Below are positions 1 to 5,881 of a stretch of 6,143 nt of DNA, in pieces. Source of the stretch: Deltaproteobacteria bacterium (lineage in GTDB: Bacteria > Bdellovibrionota > JACOXK01 > 2-02-FULL-40-11); the NCBI GenBank assembly GCA_016193165.1, contig JACPST010000017.1, positions 1 to 6,143 on the forward strand. Direction: 5' to 3'. The notes under the pieces were generated by a model that was not told the origin of the DNA, did no database searches, and saw only the letters and a program-made list of their open reading frames with translations. Position numbers and translations under genes: made by a program. Numbering within the stretch: the stretch's first letter is position 1; the number at the start of each line of letters is the position of its first letter.

Positions 1-438
1 AGTTGGGGAAGACCCTGTCGCTAATACAAAAGACCCTGCTTCAACTTCTTGAACCCCGCTTGCGGTTTGAACAGATAGTTTTTGAGGAGTGATGAACTTG
101 GCTTCTCCCAATAAAACTTCTACTTTATTTTGTTTTAAAAGAAACCCAATGCCCTGATTAAGCTTTGAAATTAAAGCGGAGCGAAAAGATTGAAGTTTAT
201 CGATATTAAAATGCAGCCCACGGGTCTCAACTCCAAAAGCGTCTGCCTTTTTTACTTTGTCGTATAAATGGCTTGCGAAAATTAAAGCTTTCGAAGGAAT
301 ACAGCCATAGTTTAGACACTCGCCCCCTAATTTATTTTTTTCGACGACAAGAACTTTTTTGCCGAGCTGAGCCATACGGATGGAACAAACATATCCTCCA
401 GGGCCTGCTCCAATAATAACGGCGTCAAATTTATTCAT
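1..438 (-). CDS. lpdA: Dihydrolipoamide dehydrogenase (E3), N-terminal part, cut by window edge
   Basis: This flavoprotein reoxidises dihydrolipoyl groups on E2 and passes electrons through a redox disulfide and FAD to NAD+. The visible 146 residues begin with an FAD-binding Rossmann motif, GAGPGG at residues 10-15, with an acidic residue E33 at the end of the second strand. The redox-active disulfide motif CLNYGC follows at residues 41-46, directly followed by IPSKAL. The frame is open to base 1, so roughly the last two thirds of a normal protein of about 460-480 residues lie outside the window. The ATG shares bases with the E2 stop codon (ATGA), and no Shine-Dalgarno is visible before it, so translation is probably coupled to E2. 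It is the last visible gene of the lipA-E1-E2-E3 operon. The family could also include mercuric or glutathione reductases, but the motif spelling and context make E3 very likely. Confidence 0.95.
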   Translation of the reverse strand, partial: MNKFDAVIIGAGPGGYVCSIRMAQLGKKVLVVEKNKLGGECLNYGCIPSKALIFASHLYDKVKKADAFGVETRGLHFNIDKLQSFRSALISKLNQGIGFLLKQNKVEVLLGEAKFITPQKLSVQTASGVQEVEAGSFVLATGSSPT

Positions 439-1667
439 AACGAAATGACTTTAGGATTTTGAAGTATCTCTATGAGTTTATTCATAAATTCTGCTGCAAG
501 AGCTCCATCGACCACACGATGATCTAAAGTTAAAGAAAGATAAAGCATCTGACGAGGCACAATTTTTCCGCCTCTTACAACAGGACGCTCCACAATTTTA
601 TTGATGCCTAAAATAGCCACATCCGGATAATTAATAATCGGCGTTGCAAAAACTCCCCCAATAGAACCAATACTTGTTACCGTAAAGGACGATCCTTTTA
701 AATCATCCGGCGTGGCTTTGTGCGCTTTAACTTTTTCAGACAAAACCACAATTTCTTTGGCCACATCGAAAAGCTTCTTTTTATCAACATCTTTAATGAC
801 TGGAACCATCAACCCATCCGATGTCGCCACCGCAACTCCAATGTTATAATATTTTTTAAGAACAATTTCCTGAGTGGTCTCATCTAAAGAGGCATTTAAA
901 TAGGGGAAGGCTTTTAACGCGGGCATTAAAGCTTTCACGATAAATGCTAAATAGGTCAGTTTGACTGCTTGTTTTTCAGCATCTGCTTTCATTTTATTGC
1001 GAAGCGCCATTAAATCTGTCACATCCACTTCTTCCACATAGGTATAATGAGGAGCATAGTGTTTGGACATTTGAAGACGCTGCGCAATCGCTTTTCGAAC
1101 ACCATGCAGAGGAAAACGCTCTTCAGGCCCTAGTTTTGGAATGGCCAGAGGAGTAAAATGAGCAGATCCTTCAGATCCTTTCGCTCCACTGGCAGCTGTT
1201 TGTTTTTTGACATCCTCTTGTGTAATTCGTCCTTCGTGACCCGTGCCTTTTACCTTGGAAAGATCCACTCCTAAATCTTTAGCCAGTTTTCGAATAGCGG
1301 GTGTGGCCAAGACAGCTCCAGCGCTCGCCTGAGAAGTAGAAGGAGAGGTAGCAGCTGAAGTCAAAGTGGAGGTCGGTTTTGGCGCAGGAGTTGAGGATTT
1401 TAAAGACGGAGCAGAAAAAATCTTTTGAGAAGTACCATTGTCGGCGATGGTCACAAGCACAGAATCTACTTGAACGGTTTGGCCTTCTTTAAAATAAATT
1501 TTTTGAATTTTCCCTTTGGCAGGAGAAGGAATTTCAACTGTGGCTTTATCTGTCATCACCTCAACCAAAGGTTGATCTTCAGAAACGGTATCCCCTTCTT
1601 TGACAAACCATTTAACAATTTCACCTTCCTGAACACCTTCACCCATATCGGGCAATTTAAAATCCAT
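435..1667 (-). CDS. pdhC: Dihydrolipoamide acyltransferase (E2) of a 2-oxoacid dehydrogenase complex
   Basis: This is the core of the complex. It carries the acyl group on a swinging lipoyl arm and transfers it to CoA. The 410 residues contain a lipoyl domain (about 1-75) with the target lysine K41 in a TDKATVEIPSP context, then an Ala/Pro/Ser/Thr-rich linker (about 80-118). A peripheral-subunit-binding domain follows (about 119-156, starting LATPAIRKLAKDLG), then a second linker and the catalytic domain (about 185-410). The acyltransferase motif DHRVVDG at 382-388 gives catalytic H383 and D387. Only one lipoyl domain is present. The ATG lies 12 bp after the E1 beta stop and has a good Shine-Dalgarno. 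No lesion is apparent, in contrast to both E1 genes. Sequence alone does not decide between pyruvate and branched-chain specificity, so the symbol is by analogy with pdhC. Confidence 0.93.
   Translation of the reverse strand: MDFKLPDMGEGVQEGEIVKWFVKEGDTVSEDQPLVEVMTDKATVEIPSPAKGKIQKIYFKEGQTVQVDSVLVTIADNGTSQKIFSAPSLKSSTPAPKPTSTLTSAATSPSTSQASAGAVLATPAIRKLAKDLGVDLSKVKGTGHEGRITQEDVKKQTAASGAKGSEGSAHFTPLAIPKLGPEERFPLHGVRKAIAQRLQMSKHYAPHYTYVEEVDVTDLMALRNKMKADAEKQAVKLTYLAFIVKALMPALKAFPYLNASLDETTQEIVLKKYYNIGVAVATSDGLMVPVIKDVDKKKLFDVAKEIVVLSEKVKAHKATPDDLKGSSFTVTSIGSIGGVFATPIINYPDVAILGINKIVERPVVRGGKIVPRQMLYLSLTLDHRVVDGALAAEFMNKLIEILQNPKVISL
1163..1180. repeat. 9-bp tandem repeat in the E2 linker
   Basis: Two adjacent perfect copies of cagatcctt (1163-1171 and 1172-1180). 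They encode a repeated Gly-Ser-containing tripeptide in the flexible linker between the subunit-binding and catalytic domains of E2. The length is a multiple of three, so the frame is kept and an effect is unlikely. Confidence 0.8.
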
Positions 1668-1673
1668 ATTCAG

Positions 1674-1681
1674 TCTCCTCT
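1674..1681 (-). promoter_or_regulatory. Ribosome binding site of E2
   Basis: On the minus strand this reads AGAGGAGA, six bases before the E2 ATG at 1667. It overlaps the TAG stop of E1 beta, so the E2 start is well supported and the two genes are probably translated in sequence from one mRNA. Confidence 0.75.
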
Positions 1682-2597
1682 AATACTGCATTACTTTTTC
1701 AACAGCTCTGAGCACACGTATGCTATCTGGCATGTACACATGCTCTAACGTATATGGAAATGGCGTATCAAAGCCAGCCACTCTGAGAATGGGAGCTTTC
1801 ATATATTCCATCGCCCTTTCAGAAATTAAAGCAGAAATCTCCGCGCCAAATCCCGCTGTTTTTACGGCCTCATGCACAATGACTACACGTCCTGTCTTTT
1901 GTGCCGCGGCTAAAATGGCGCCCATATCTAAGGGCGTAATCGTTCTTAAATCTACAACTTCGCAACTTATCCCTTGGCTGCTTGCTTTTTGAGCCGCTTC
2001 TGTGCTCACAGGAACCATTGCTCCATAACAAAAAAGCGTCACATCCGCGCCTTCTTGAACAATATGGGCTTTTCCGATAGGCACCGTATAGTCTCCTTCA
2101 GGCACTTCTCCTTTTAAAGAACGATAAAGTCTTTTGGGCTCTAAAAACATCACGGGATCCGGATCGCGGATCGCAGAGATAAAAAGTCCTTTGGCATCAT
2201 AGGGCTTTGAGGGAAAATGCCCGCCTTTAATTCCACCCCCATAGGGTGCGCGAATCACCAAAGGACACGTAAATTGGCCCCCGGAGCGATAGCGCATTTT
2301 AGCGGCTTCTGAAATAATTTGATCAAAGGCGGGATAAATAAAATCTAAAAACTGAATTTCTGCGACAGGCTTTAATCCATAAAGCGACATCCCAATAGCC
2401 GCCCCGATGATTCCAGATTCACAAAGGGGCGTATCAAAACACCGGGACTCCCCAAATTCTTTTTGTAATCCTTCTGTCGCCCGAAAAACTCCGCCCACAT
2501 ATCCCACATCTTCGCCAAAAATAACGACACGATCATCTTTTTTCATCTCATTTTTTAAGGCGTCATTAATTGCTTGCAATAAAGTAAGTTGAGCCAT
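1680..2597 (-). CDS. pdhB: 2-oxoacid dehydrogenase E1 component, beta subunit, with an internal deletion
   Basis: This is the partner of E1 alpha in the thiamine diphosphate-dependent decarboxylase. The start is ATG 2597 (MAQLTLLQAI), not the upstream in-frame ATG at 2687, because this matches family N-termini and an AGGA sits nine bases upstream. The 305 residues carry the usual blocks: FGEDVG at 28-33, FDTPLCESGI at 54-63, EIQF at 80-83 and MRYRSGG at 101-107. YDAKGL at 133-138 and DLRTITPLD at 216-224 follow. Family members are about 324 residues long. Here GGGIKGGHF (120-128) runs directly into PSKPYDAKGL, whereas homologues such as the Thermus and Bacillus proteins have about 19 more residues at that point. 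The missing block includes the HSQSPE-type motif with the catalytic His and the PGLKVV strand. The frame is intact, but a working enzyme is doubtful. Substrate (pyruvate or branched-chain) is undecided. Confidence 0.9.
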   Translation of the reverse strand: MAQLTLLQAINDALKNEMKKDDRVVIFGEDVGYVGGVFRATEGLQKEFGESRCFDTPLCESGIIGAAIGMSLYGLKPVAEIQFLDFIYPAFDQIISEAAKMRYRSGGQFTCPLVIRAPYGGGIKGGHFPSKPYDAKGLFISAIRDPDPVMFLEPKRLYRSLKGEVPEGDYTVPIGKAHIVQEGADVTLFCYGAMVPVSTEAAQKASSQGISCEVVDLRTITPLDMGAILAAAQKTGRVVIVHEAVKTAGFGAEISALISERAMEYMKAPILRVAGFDTPFPYTLEHVYMPDSIRVLRAVEKVMQY

Positions 2598-2606
2598 GGG
2601 TAAATA

Positions 2607-2610
2607 TCCT
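2607..2610 (-). promoter_or_regulatory. Ribosome binding site deciding the E1 beta start
   Basis: The minus strand reads AGGA here, nine bases before ATG 2597 and overlapping the TAG stop of the E1 alpha frame. It is weak but correctly placed, and it supports 2597 over the upstream in-frame ATG at 2687, which lies inside E1 alpha coding sequence. Confidence 0.55.
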
Positions 2611-3737
2611 ATAAGGGAAATGCCTCTGAGGAATCTGAAAACTTCCCTTTGACACGGGCTTCTTCGAGAAGCTCTTCTTTTTGCCACTGTAAATTGAGCG
2701 GCATTTCTTGATAAACCTCTTCAAACATGGAAGACAATGTGGGAGGCTTTCCTTTCATCACTTCTGTCACCGTATCAGAAATTTCTTGTTTAATCTGCTC
2801 AGCTAATTTTGTGTCTTCCGCTTCTGACCACAATTTTTTAGAAATTAAATAGGATTTAAATCGTTTAATGGGATCTTTTTGACTCCACTCTTCTAATTTT
2901 GATTTGGGACAATAATTTGGGACAATACCGAGTGGGATCGTCTGAAGAACTATGCGCCCCCATTCGAAACGTAAAAGCTTCAACCAGCGTTGGCCCATGG
3001 CCTTCCCTGGCCCGCATCACAGCTTCTTTCACCACTTGAACCACCGCTAACACATCATTTCCATCGACACGAATTCCTGGAAAGCCATAGGCTTTTGCCT
3101 TTTGGGCAATCATAGGCTGGGCGGTTTGTTTTTCTACCGGCACAGAAATGGCATATTGGTTATTGGAACAAAAGAAAATACAGGGCGCCTTAAAAACTCC
3201 GGCAAAATTCATCCCCGCGTGAAAATCTCCCTCGGAAGTTCCACCATCTCCAAAATAAGTCATGCAAACTGCTTTATCCTTTCTAATTTTCGCGGCCATC
3301 GCGGCCCCTGCCGCTTGCGCCACTTGTGTCGCAATGGGACTTGAAATCGAAACATAATGAATCGGAGCATAGGCAAAATGATTGGGCATTTGGCGGCCCT
3401 TGTTCAAATCTTCACTATTTCCAAAAAGCTGAGCGATAAAAATTTTAAGAGGAAATCCACGGAAAAGTCCCACCGCATGTTCGCGATACGCTGGGAAAAT
3501 CCAATCTTGAGGTTCCAGAGGCAAGGCACTTCCGACAATCGCTTCTTGGCCGGTGCTGGTCACATAAAAACCAATGCGGCCTTGACGCTGCAATGCAAGC
3601 CCTCGCTCATCTAAAAAGCGCGTTAACATCATCGTACGATACATTTTCTTTAAATTAGCCTCAGAAATTTTAGGCTCTAATTTGGGAGACACCAAACTTC
3701 CATCTGGTTTTAAAATTTGGACCATTTCAATGGCCAT
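2609..3737 (-). pseudogene. pdhA: 2-oxoacid dehydrogenase E1 component, alpha subunit, frameshifted by a 13-bp duplication
   Basis: E1 alpha binds thiamine diphosphate with E1 beta and decarboxylates the 2-oxoacid. From ATG 3737 the frame runs 290 codons and stops at 2865. It contains RQGRIGFYVTSTGQEA (51-66), the thiamine diphosphate motif from GDG (163-165) to NN (192-193), and the active-site loop with H262 before SSSDDPTRY. Right after that loop, a perfect 13-bp tandem duplication shifts the frame, so the product ends in unrelated residues. The lost C-terminus (LEEWSQKDPIKRF... to a TAG at 2609) is intact in the next frame. Removing one copy gives 371 residues, with spacing from DDPTRY to the EW of the C-terminal block equal to Bacillus PdhA. 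The start lies 1 bp after the lipA stop, with AAAGGA ten bases upstream. As read, about 85 C-terminal residues are missing. The lesion may be a real mutation or an assembly error. Confidence 0.9.
2902..2927. repeat. Perfect 13-bp tandem duplication inside E1 alpha
   Basis: Two adjacent identical copies of atttgggacaata (2902-2914 and 2915-2927). The flanking bases do not extend the match, so this is exactly one unit duplicated. Thirteen is not a multiple of three, and the duplication accounts fully for the frameshift in E1 alpha. Confidence 0.97.
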
Positions 3738-3738
3738 T

Positions 3739-4701
3739 TCACATTTTTCCTTTTTGGCGTATTAAATGTTCAATAAAATATTCTCCTGCCCGATAGGAGC
3801 TTCGAACGAGCGGCCCAGCCGCCACAAAAGAAAATCCTTTTTGACGCCCAATATTGGCCAAGTGATCAAATCGTGTTGGATGAATATAGTTTTCTACTTT
3901 CACATGCTTTTTCGAGGGTTGAAGATATTGACCTAAGGTTAAGATGTCAACTCCAATCGATCTTAAATCATCCATCGCTTCAAAAATTTCCTCATCCGTT
4001 TCGGACAAACCCAGCATCAAAGAAGTTTTTGTAACAAGACGCGGTTTATTTTTCTTCAGATACTCTAATACTCGAAGAGTTTTTTCATACCCGCATTTAA
4101 AATCACGCACTTTTCGAGTGAGCCTTCGAACCGTTTCCAAATTTTGCGCGATCACTTCGCACCCGGAAGAAAGCATAATATCTAAAGCCTTGGGATCCGC
4201 GTTAAAATCAGGAATTAAAGATTCCACAATAATTTTAGAATTCTCAAGCGCGCTTCTTTTATTTTTAATAGCTCGCACGGTGGCAGAAAAATGAGACGCT
4301 CCTCCATCGGACAAATCATCTCGATCCACAGAGGTCAAGACCACATAGGTTAAACTCATTTGAGATACAGCATCGGCAACCTTTTGGGGCTCATCAGGAT
4401 CCAGCACTCCTTTGGGATTTCCGGTTTTCACATGGCAGAAACGACAGCCTCGTGTACAGATATCCCCCATGAGCATAAAAGTTGCCGTCCCTCCACCCCA
4501 ACATTCTTCAATATTAGGACACAGCGCTTCCTGACAAACGGTATTAAGCTTTAAACCATGAACCAAATTTTTAAGCTCTAAATACGTGGGGCCTGACGGA
4601 AGTTTGACGCGAATCCATTCTGGTTTTTTGACAAAAGAAACATTCATAAACAAAGAGTAATATGACTTAAAAGAAAGCTGCTGCCAACCAAAAAATTGCA
4701 T
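3739..4701 (-). CDS. lipA: Lipoyl synthase (radical SAM)
   Basis: LipA inserts two sulfur atoms into protein-bound octanoyl groups, giving the lipoyl cofactor needed by the E2 encoded downstream. Counting from ATG 4701 (320 residues), the auxiliary iron-sulfur cluster cysteines are C56, C61 and C67 ([12 protein letters not shown]). The radical SAM motif CTRGCRFC gives C82, C86 and C89, and the C-terminal RSSY (300-303) supplies the serine ligand of the auxiliary cluster. [12 protein letters not shown] (124-135) and NLETV (187-191) are also typical. All key residues are present. The start is uncertain. ATG 4701 is one copy of a duplicated segment and lies 19 bases from the strong Shine-Dalgarno. 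ATG 4647 would give 302 residues, begins closer to the conserved [11 protein letters not shown], but has no Shine-Dalgarno. No lipB or lplA is in the window. Confidence 0.95.
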   Translation of the reverse strand: MQFFGWQQLSFKSYYSLFMNVSFVKKPEWIRVKLPSGPTYLELKNLVHGLKLNTVCQEALCPNIEECWGGGTATFMLMGDICTRGCRFCHVKTGNPKGVLDPDEPQKVADAVSQMSLTYVVLTSVDRDDLSDGGASHFSATVRAIKNKRSALENSKIIVESLIPDFNADPKALDIMLSSGCEVIAQNLETVRRLTRKVRDFKCGYEKTLRVLEYLKKNKPRLVTKTSLMLGLSETDEEIFEAMDDLRSIGVDILTLGQYLQPSKKHVKVENYIHPTRFDHLANIGRQKGFSFVAAGPLVRSSYRAGEYFIEHLIRQKGKM

Positions 4702-4717
4702 TTAAAAAAAATTGCAT
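4667..4717 (-). other. Sixteen-codon ORF behind the lipA Shine-Dalgarno (probable decoy)
   Basis: An ATG at 4717, three bases after the strong AAGGAGG, opens a short frame reading [16 protein letters not shown] before a TAA at 4667. It overlaps the lipA 5' end in another frame. It begins with the same MQFF as lipA from 4701 because both ATGs are copies of one duplicated segment. Most likely it is a by-product of the repeat. A hydrophobic leader peptide is possible but unsupported. Confidence 0.35.
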
Positions 4718-4720
4718 TTA
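4690..4720. repeat. 15-bp direct repeat, period 16, at the lipA start
   Basis: Bases 4690-4704 (aaaaaattgcattta) recur exactly at 4706-4720 with one extra A between them, inside an eight-A tract. The repeat duplicates the lipA ATG with its flanking bases. Collapsing it to one copy would place the lipA ATG three bases after AAGGAGG. Confidence 0.95.
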
Positions 4721-4741
4721 CCTCCTTATGTCAGATATGCT
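4712..4741 (+). promoter_or_regulatory. Possible sigma-70 promoter for the TPR membrane protein
   Basis: TTGCAT (4712-4717) and TATGCT (4736-4741) are separated by 18 bp. Transcription would start near 4748, leaving fewer than ten bases before ATG 4757. A second -10-like TATACT at 4747-4752 lacks a good -35. The -35 lies in the lipA repeat, so the two gene starts share DNA. Confidence 0.35.
4721..4727 (-). promoter_or_regulatory. Shine-Dalgarno AAGGAGG upstream of lipA
   Basis: The minus strand reads AAGGAGG, the strongest ribosome binding site in the window. It lies 3 bases from ATG 4717 and 19 bases from ATG 4701, the start of the long lipA frame. Neither spacing is ideal. No convincing promoter for lipA was found further upstream; a TATAAAAAT stretch at 4742-4750 is the only hint. 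Confidence 0.6.
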
Positions 4742-4756
4742 ATTTTTATACTGGTT

Positions 4757-5212
4757 ATGATGTTCATAAACCGACTTACAATTTTAATCCTGACGTTTCT
4801 TATTTTAGGAAGTGTTGTCTTCTTTTATACTTTTACGAAAAAAAATAGCCACGATGTCGTCTACCTTTTTTCGGCAGCTAAAAACTATGCCGAAAAGAAA
4901 AATTTTAAAGATTCTATTGCAACCTACGAAAGAATTTTAAGCCTTCAACCTAAAAACACAGATGCCAGGCTTGCTTTGGCACGAACACTTTCGTGGGATC
5001 AACAATACGATAAATCCGAAAGTCTCATTCAAGATATCTTAAAAGAAGAACCCCAAAATTCTGAAGCATGGATGATTTTGGCTCGTATGTATCACTGGCA
5101 AGGAAAAAGAGACGAGGCTAAAAAAATTGCAAAGGACATCCTCGCCCGAAATCCTTCAAATTCCGAAGCCCAAGAACTTCTCACGACGATACAGACACAA
5201 GAAAAGGATTAG
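4757..5212 (+). CDS. Membrane-anchored tetratricopeptide repeat protein
   Basis: I do not recognise a named family. From ATG 4757 (adjacent ATG at 4760) the product has 151 residues. A hydrophobic segment at about 6-26 (starting RLTILILTFLILG) should be an N-terminal membrane anchor or uncleaved signal. About three TPR-like helical repeats follow at roughly 35-66, 69-100 and 103-135. They show the typical pattern (ALARTLSWDQQYDKSE, then ILARMYHWQGKRDEA, then LARNPSNSEAQELL). The W-x-x-x-Y/R-D style resembles TPRs found beside outer-membrane or envelope proteins. TPRs bind other proteins, so it is probably a scaffold on one face of the membrane. The start was chosen because it puts the hydrophobic segment at the N-terminus. 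An in-frame TTG at 4712 is less likely. No Shine-Dalgarno is visible. It is divergent from lipA and overlaps the next gene's 3' end. Confidence 0.8.
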   Translation: MMFINRLTILILTFLILGSVVFFYTFTKKNSHDVVYLFSAAKNYAEKKNFKDSIATYERILSLQPKNTDARLALARTLSWDQQYDKSESLIQDILKEEPQNSEAWMILARMYHWQGKRDEAKKIAKDILARNPSNSEAQELLTTIQTQEKD

Positions 5213-5813
5213 TCCTGCGTTCTTTCCGGATGGTGGTTGCGGGCCCATGACCACAGTGGACCATGAGCTTGTCATCTAAAGTAAGAAGTTTGGTTTTAAT
5301 GGAGCGAATGAGTTCCTGAGTGTCCCCGCCGGGAAGATCGGTTCTGCCAATGGAGCCATCAAAAAGCGTGTCTCCAACAAAAATATTTCCTTCTGTTAAA
5401 AAACAAACGCCCCCCGGAGTATGTCCCGGCGTTGCAACAACTTTAATTTTTGTTTTTCCAAGGAGAATTTCCTCTCCTTCTTCAACCGATGAATCTACCG
5501 TGGGCTTTAAAACTTCAGGCATCCCAAAATAAGCACTAATTTGGGACAAGTTATCTAACCAATAATGATCTCTTTCATTCAAACGATAAGAGGTTTTGGT
5601 CACCTCACGCAGCTCATGGGCCCCAGCAATGTGATCGATATGGCCATGGGTCGAAAAAATGCCCACCAAATGAAGATCTTTTTCTTTGAGATAGCTTAAG
5701 ACTTTTTCGTTTTCTCCGCCGGGATCAATCACAAGCGCTTCTTTGGTTTTGGGATCTGAAAGAATGTAGGTGTGCTCTAAAAACGGTCCTACGGTAAAAT
5801 GATGAATGTCCAT
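5181..5813 (-). CDS. Metallo-beta-lactamase-fold hydrolase, glyoxalase II / YcbL type
   Basis: The 210-residue protein is a single MBL-fold domain that should bind two metal ions and hydrolyse a thioester or related bond. The metal-binding THGHIDH is at 55-61 (H56, H58, D60, H61). Further ligands are H131 in PGHTPGG, D148 in GDTLFDGSIGRTD, and H189 in CGHGPATTI. The C-terminal ERRTNPF block is typical of the short YcbL-like branch, which lacks the substrate-binding C-terminal domain of classical glyoxalase II, so glutathione thioester hydrolysis is possible but not shown. It is cytoplasmic, as no signal peptide is visible. ATG 5813 has no Shine-Dalgarno, and the best promoter candidate ends six bases before it, suggesting a leaderless mRNA. 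Its last ten codons lie opposite the 3' end of the TPR gene. The fold call is secure, the substrate is not. Confidence 0.92.
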   Translation of the reverse strand: MDIHHFTVGPFLEHTYILSDPKTKEALVIDPGGENEKVLSYLKEKDLHLVGIFSTHGHIDHIAGAHELREVTKTSYRLNERDHYWLDNLSQISAYFGMPEVLKPTVDSSVEEGEEILLGKTKIKVVATPGHTPGGVCFLTEGNIFVGDTLFDGSIGRTDLPGGDTQELIRSIKTKLLTLDDKLMVHCGHGPATTIRKERRTNPFLVSVSS

Positions 5814-5819
5814 ATTTAA

Positions 5820-5849
5820 CTATTACCACATGCCATTCTCTTGATTCAA
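5820..5849 (-). promoter_or_regulatory. Possible promoter of the MBL-fold hydrolase gene
   Basis: Read on the minus strand, TTGAAT (5849-5844) and TAATAG (5825-5820) are 18 bp apart. The -10 is a poor match. Transcription would start at about 5813-5814, that is at or next to the A of the ATG. The -35 overlaps that of the divergent TPR gene. Confidence 0.4.
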
Positions 5850-5869
5850 CGCGTGAATTTTGCTATACT
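5841..5869 (+). promoter_or_regulatory. Sigma-70 type promoter of the downstream TPR gene
   Basis: TTGATT (5841-5846) and TATACT (5864-5869) are 17 bp apart, and TGC directly before the -10 gives an extended -10. Transcription would start near 5876-5877, about five bases before ATG 5882. This is the best promoter match in the window. Confidence 0.65.
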
Positions 5870-5881
5870 TTTAATTAAGTA

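Larger units (their letters stand above)
5814..5881. other. Short divergent intergenic region with two promoters
   Basis: The 68 bp between the divergent hydrolase and TPR genes contain both predicted promoters. Their -35 boxes overlap in the near-palindrome TTGATTCAA at 5841-5849. Nothing else was seen, and there is no room for a long leader on either side. Confidence 0.6.

Noticed and set aside
2160..2173. 7-bp tandem repeat cggatcg in E1 beta
   Set aside because: It encodes the conserved IRDPDP stretch in the normal frame, so it is ordinary coding sequence and not a lesion.
2895..2930. Programmed ribosomal frameshift in E1 alpha
   Set aside because: No slippery heptamer or nearby stem-loop is apparent, and the exact 13-bp duplication explains the shift more simply.
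2609..2998. A 129-codon frame from ATG 2998 as a separate small gene after E1 alpha
   Set aside because: Only the part after the 13-bp repeat resembles a protein family, and it is the E1 alpha C-terminus. The first part is E1 alpha read out of frame.
3944..4294. Antisense 116-codon frame inside lipA, and a similar minus-strand frame at 5871-6119
   Set aside because: Both lie opposite strongly conserved genes, and their translations show no domain, signal or start site.
5218..5265. Possible terminator hairpin between the convergent genes
   Set aside because: The complementary stretches are imperfect, have no T-tract, and encode the conserved CGHGPATTI of the hydrolase.
2913..5549. 13-mer taatttgggacaa shared by E1 alpha (2913-2925) and the hydrolase gene (5537-5549)
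   Set aside because: One 13-mer recurring in 6 kb of AT-rich sequence is close to chance, and both copies lie in coding sequence with no other shared flank.
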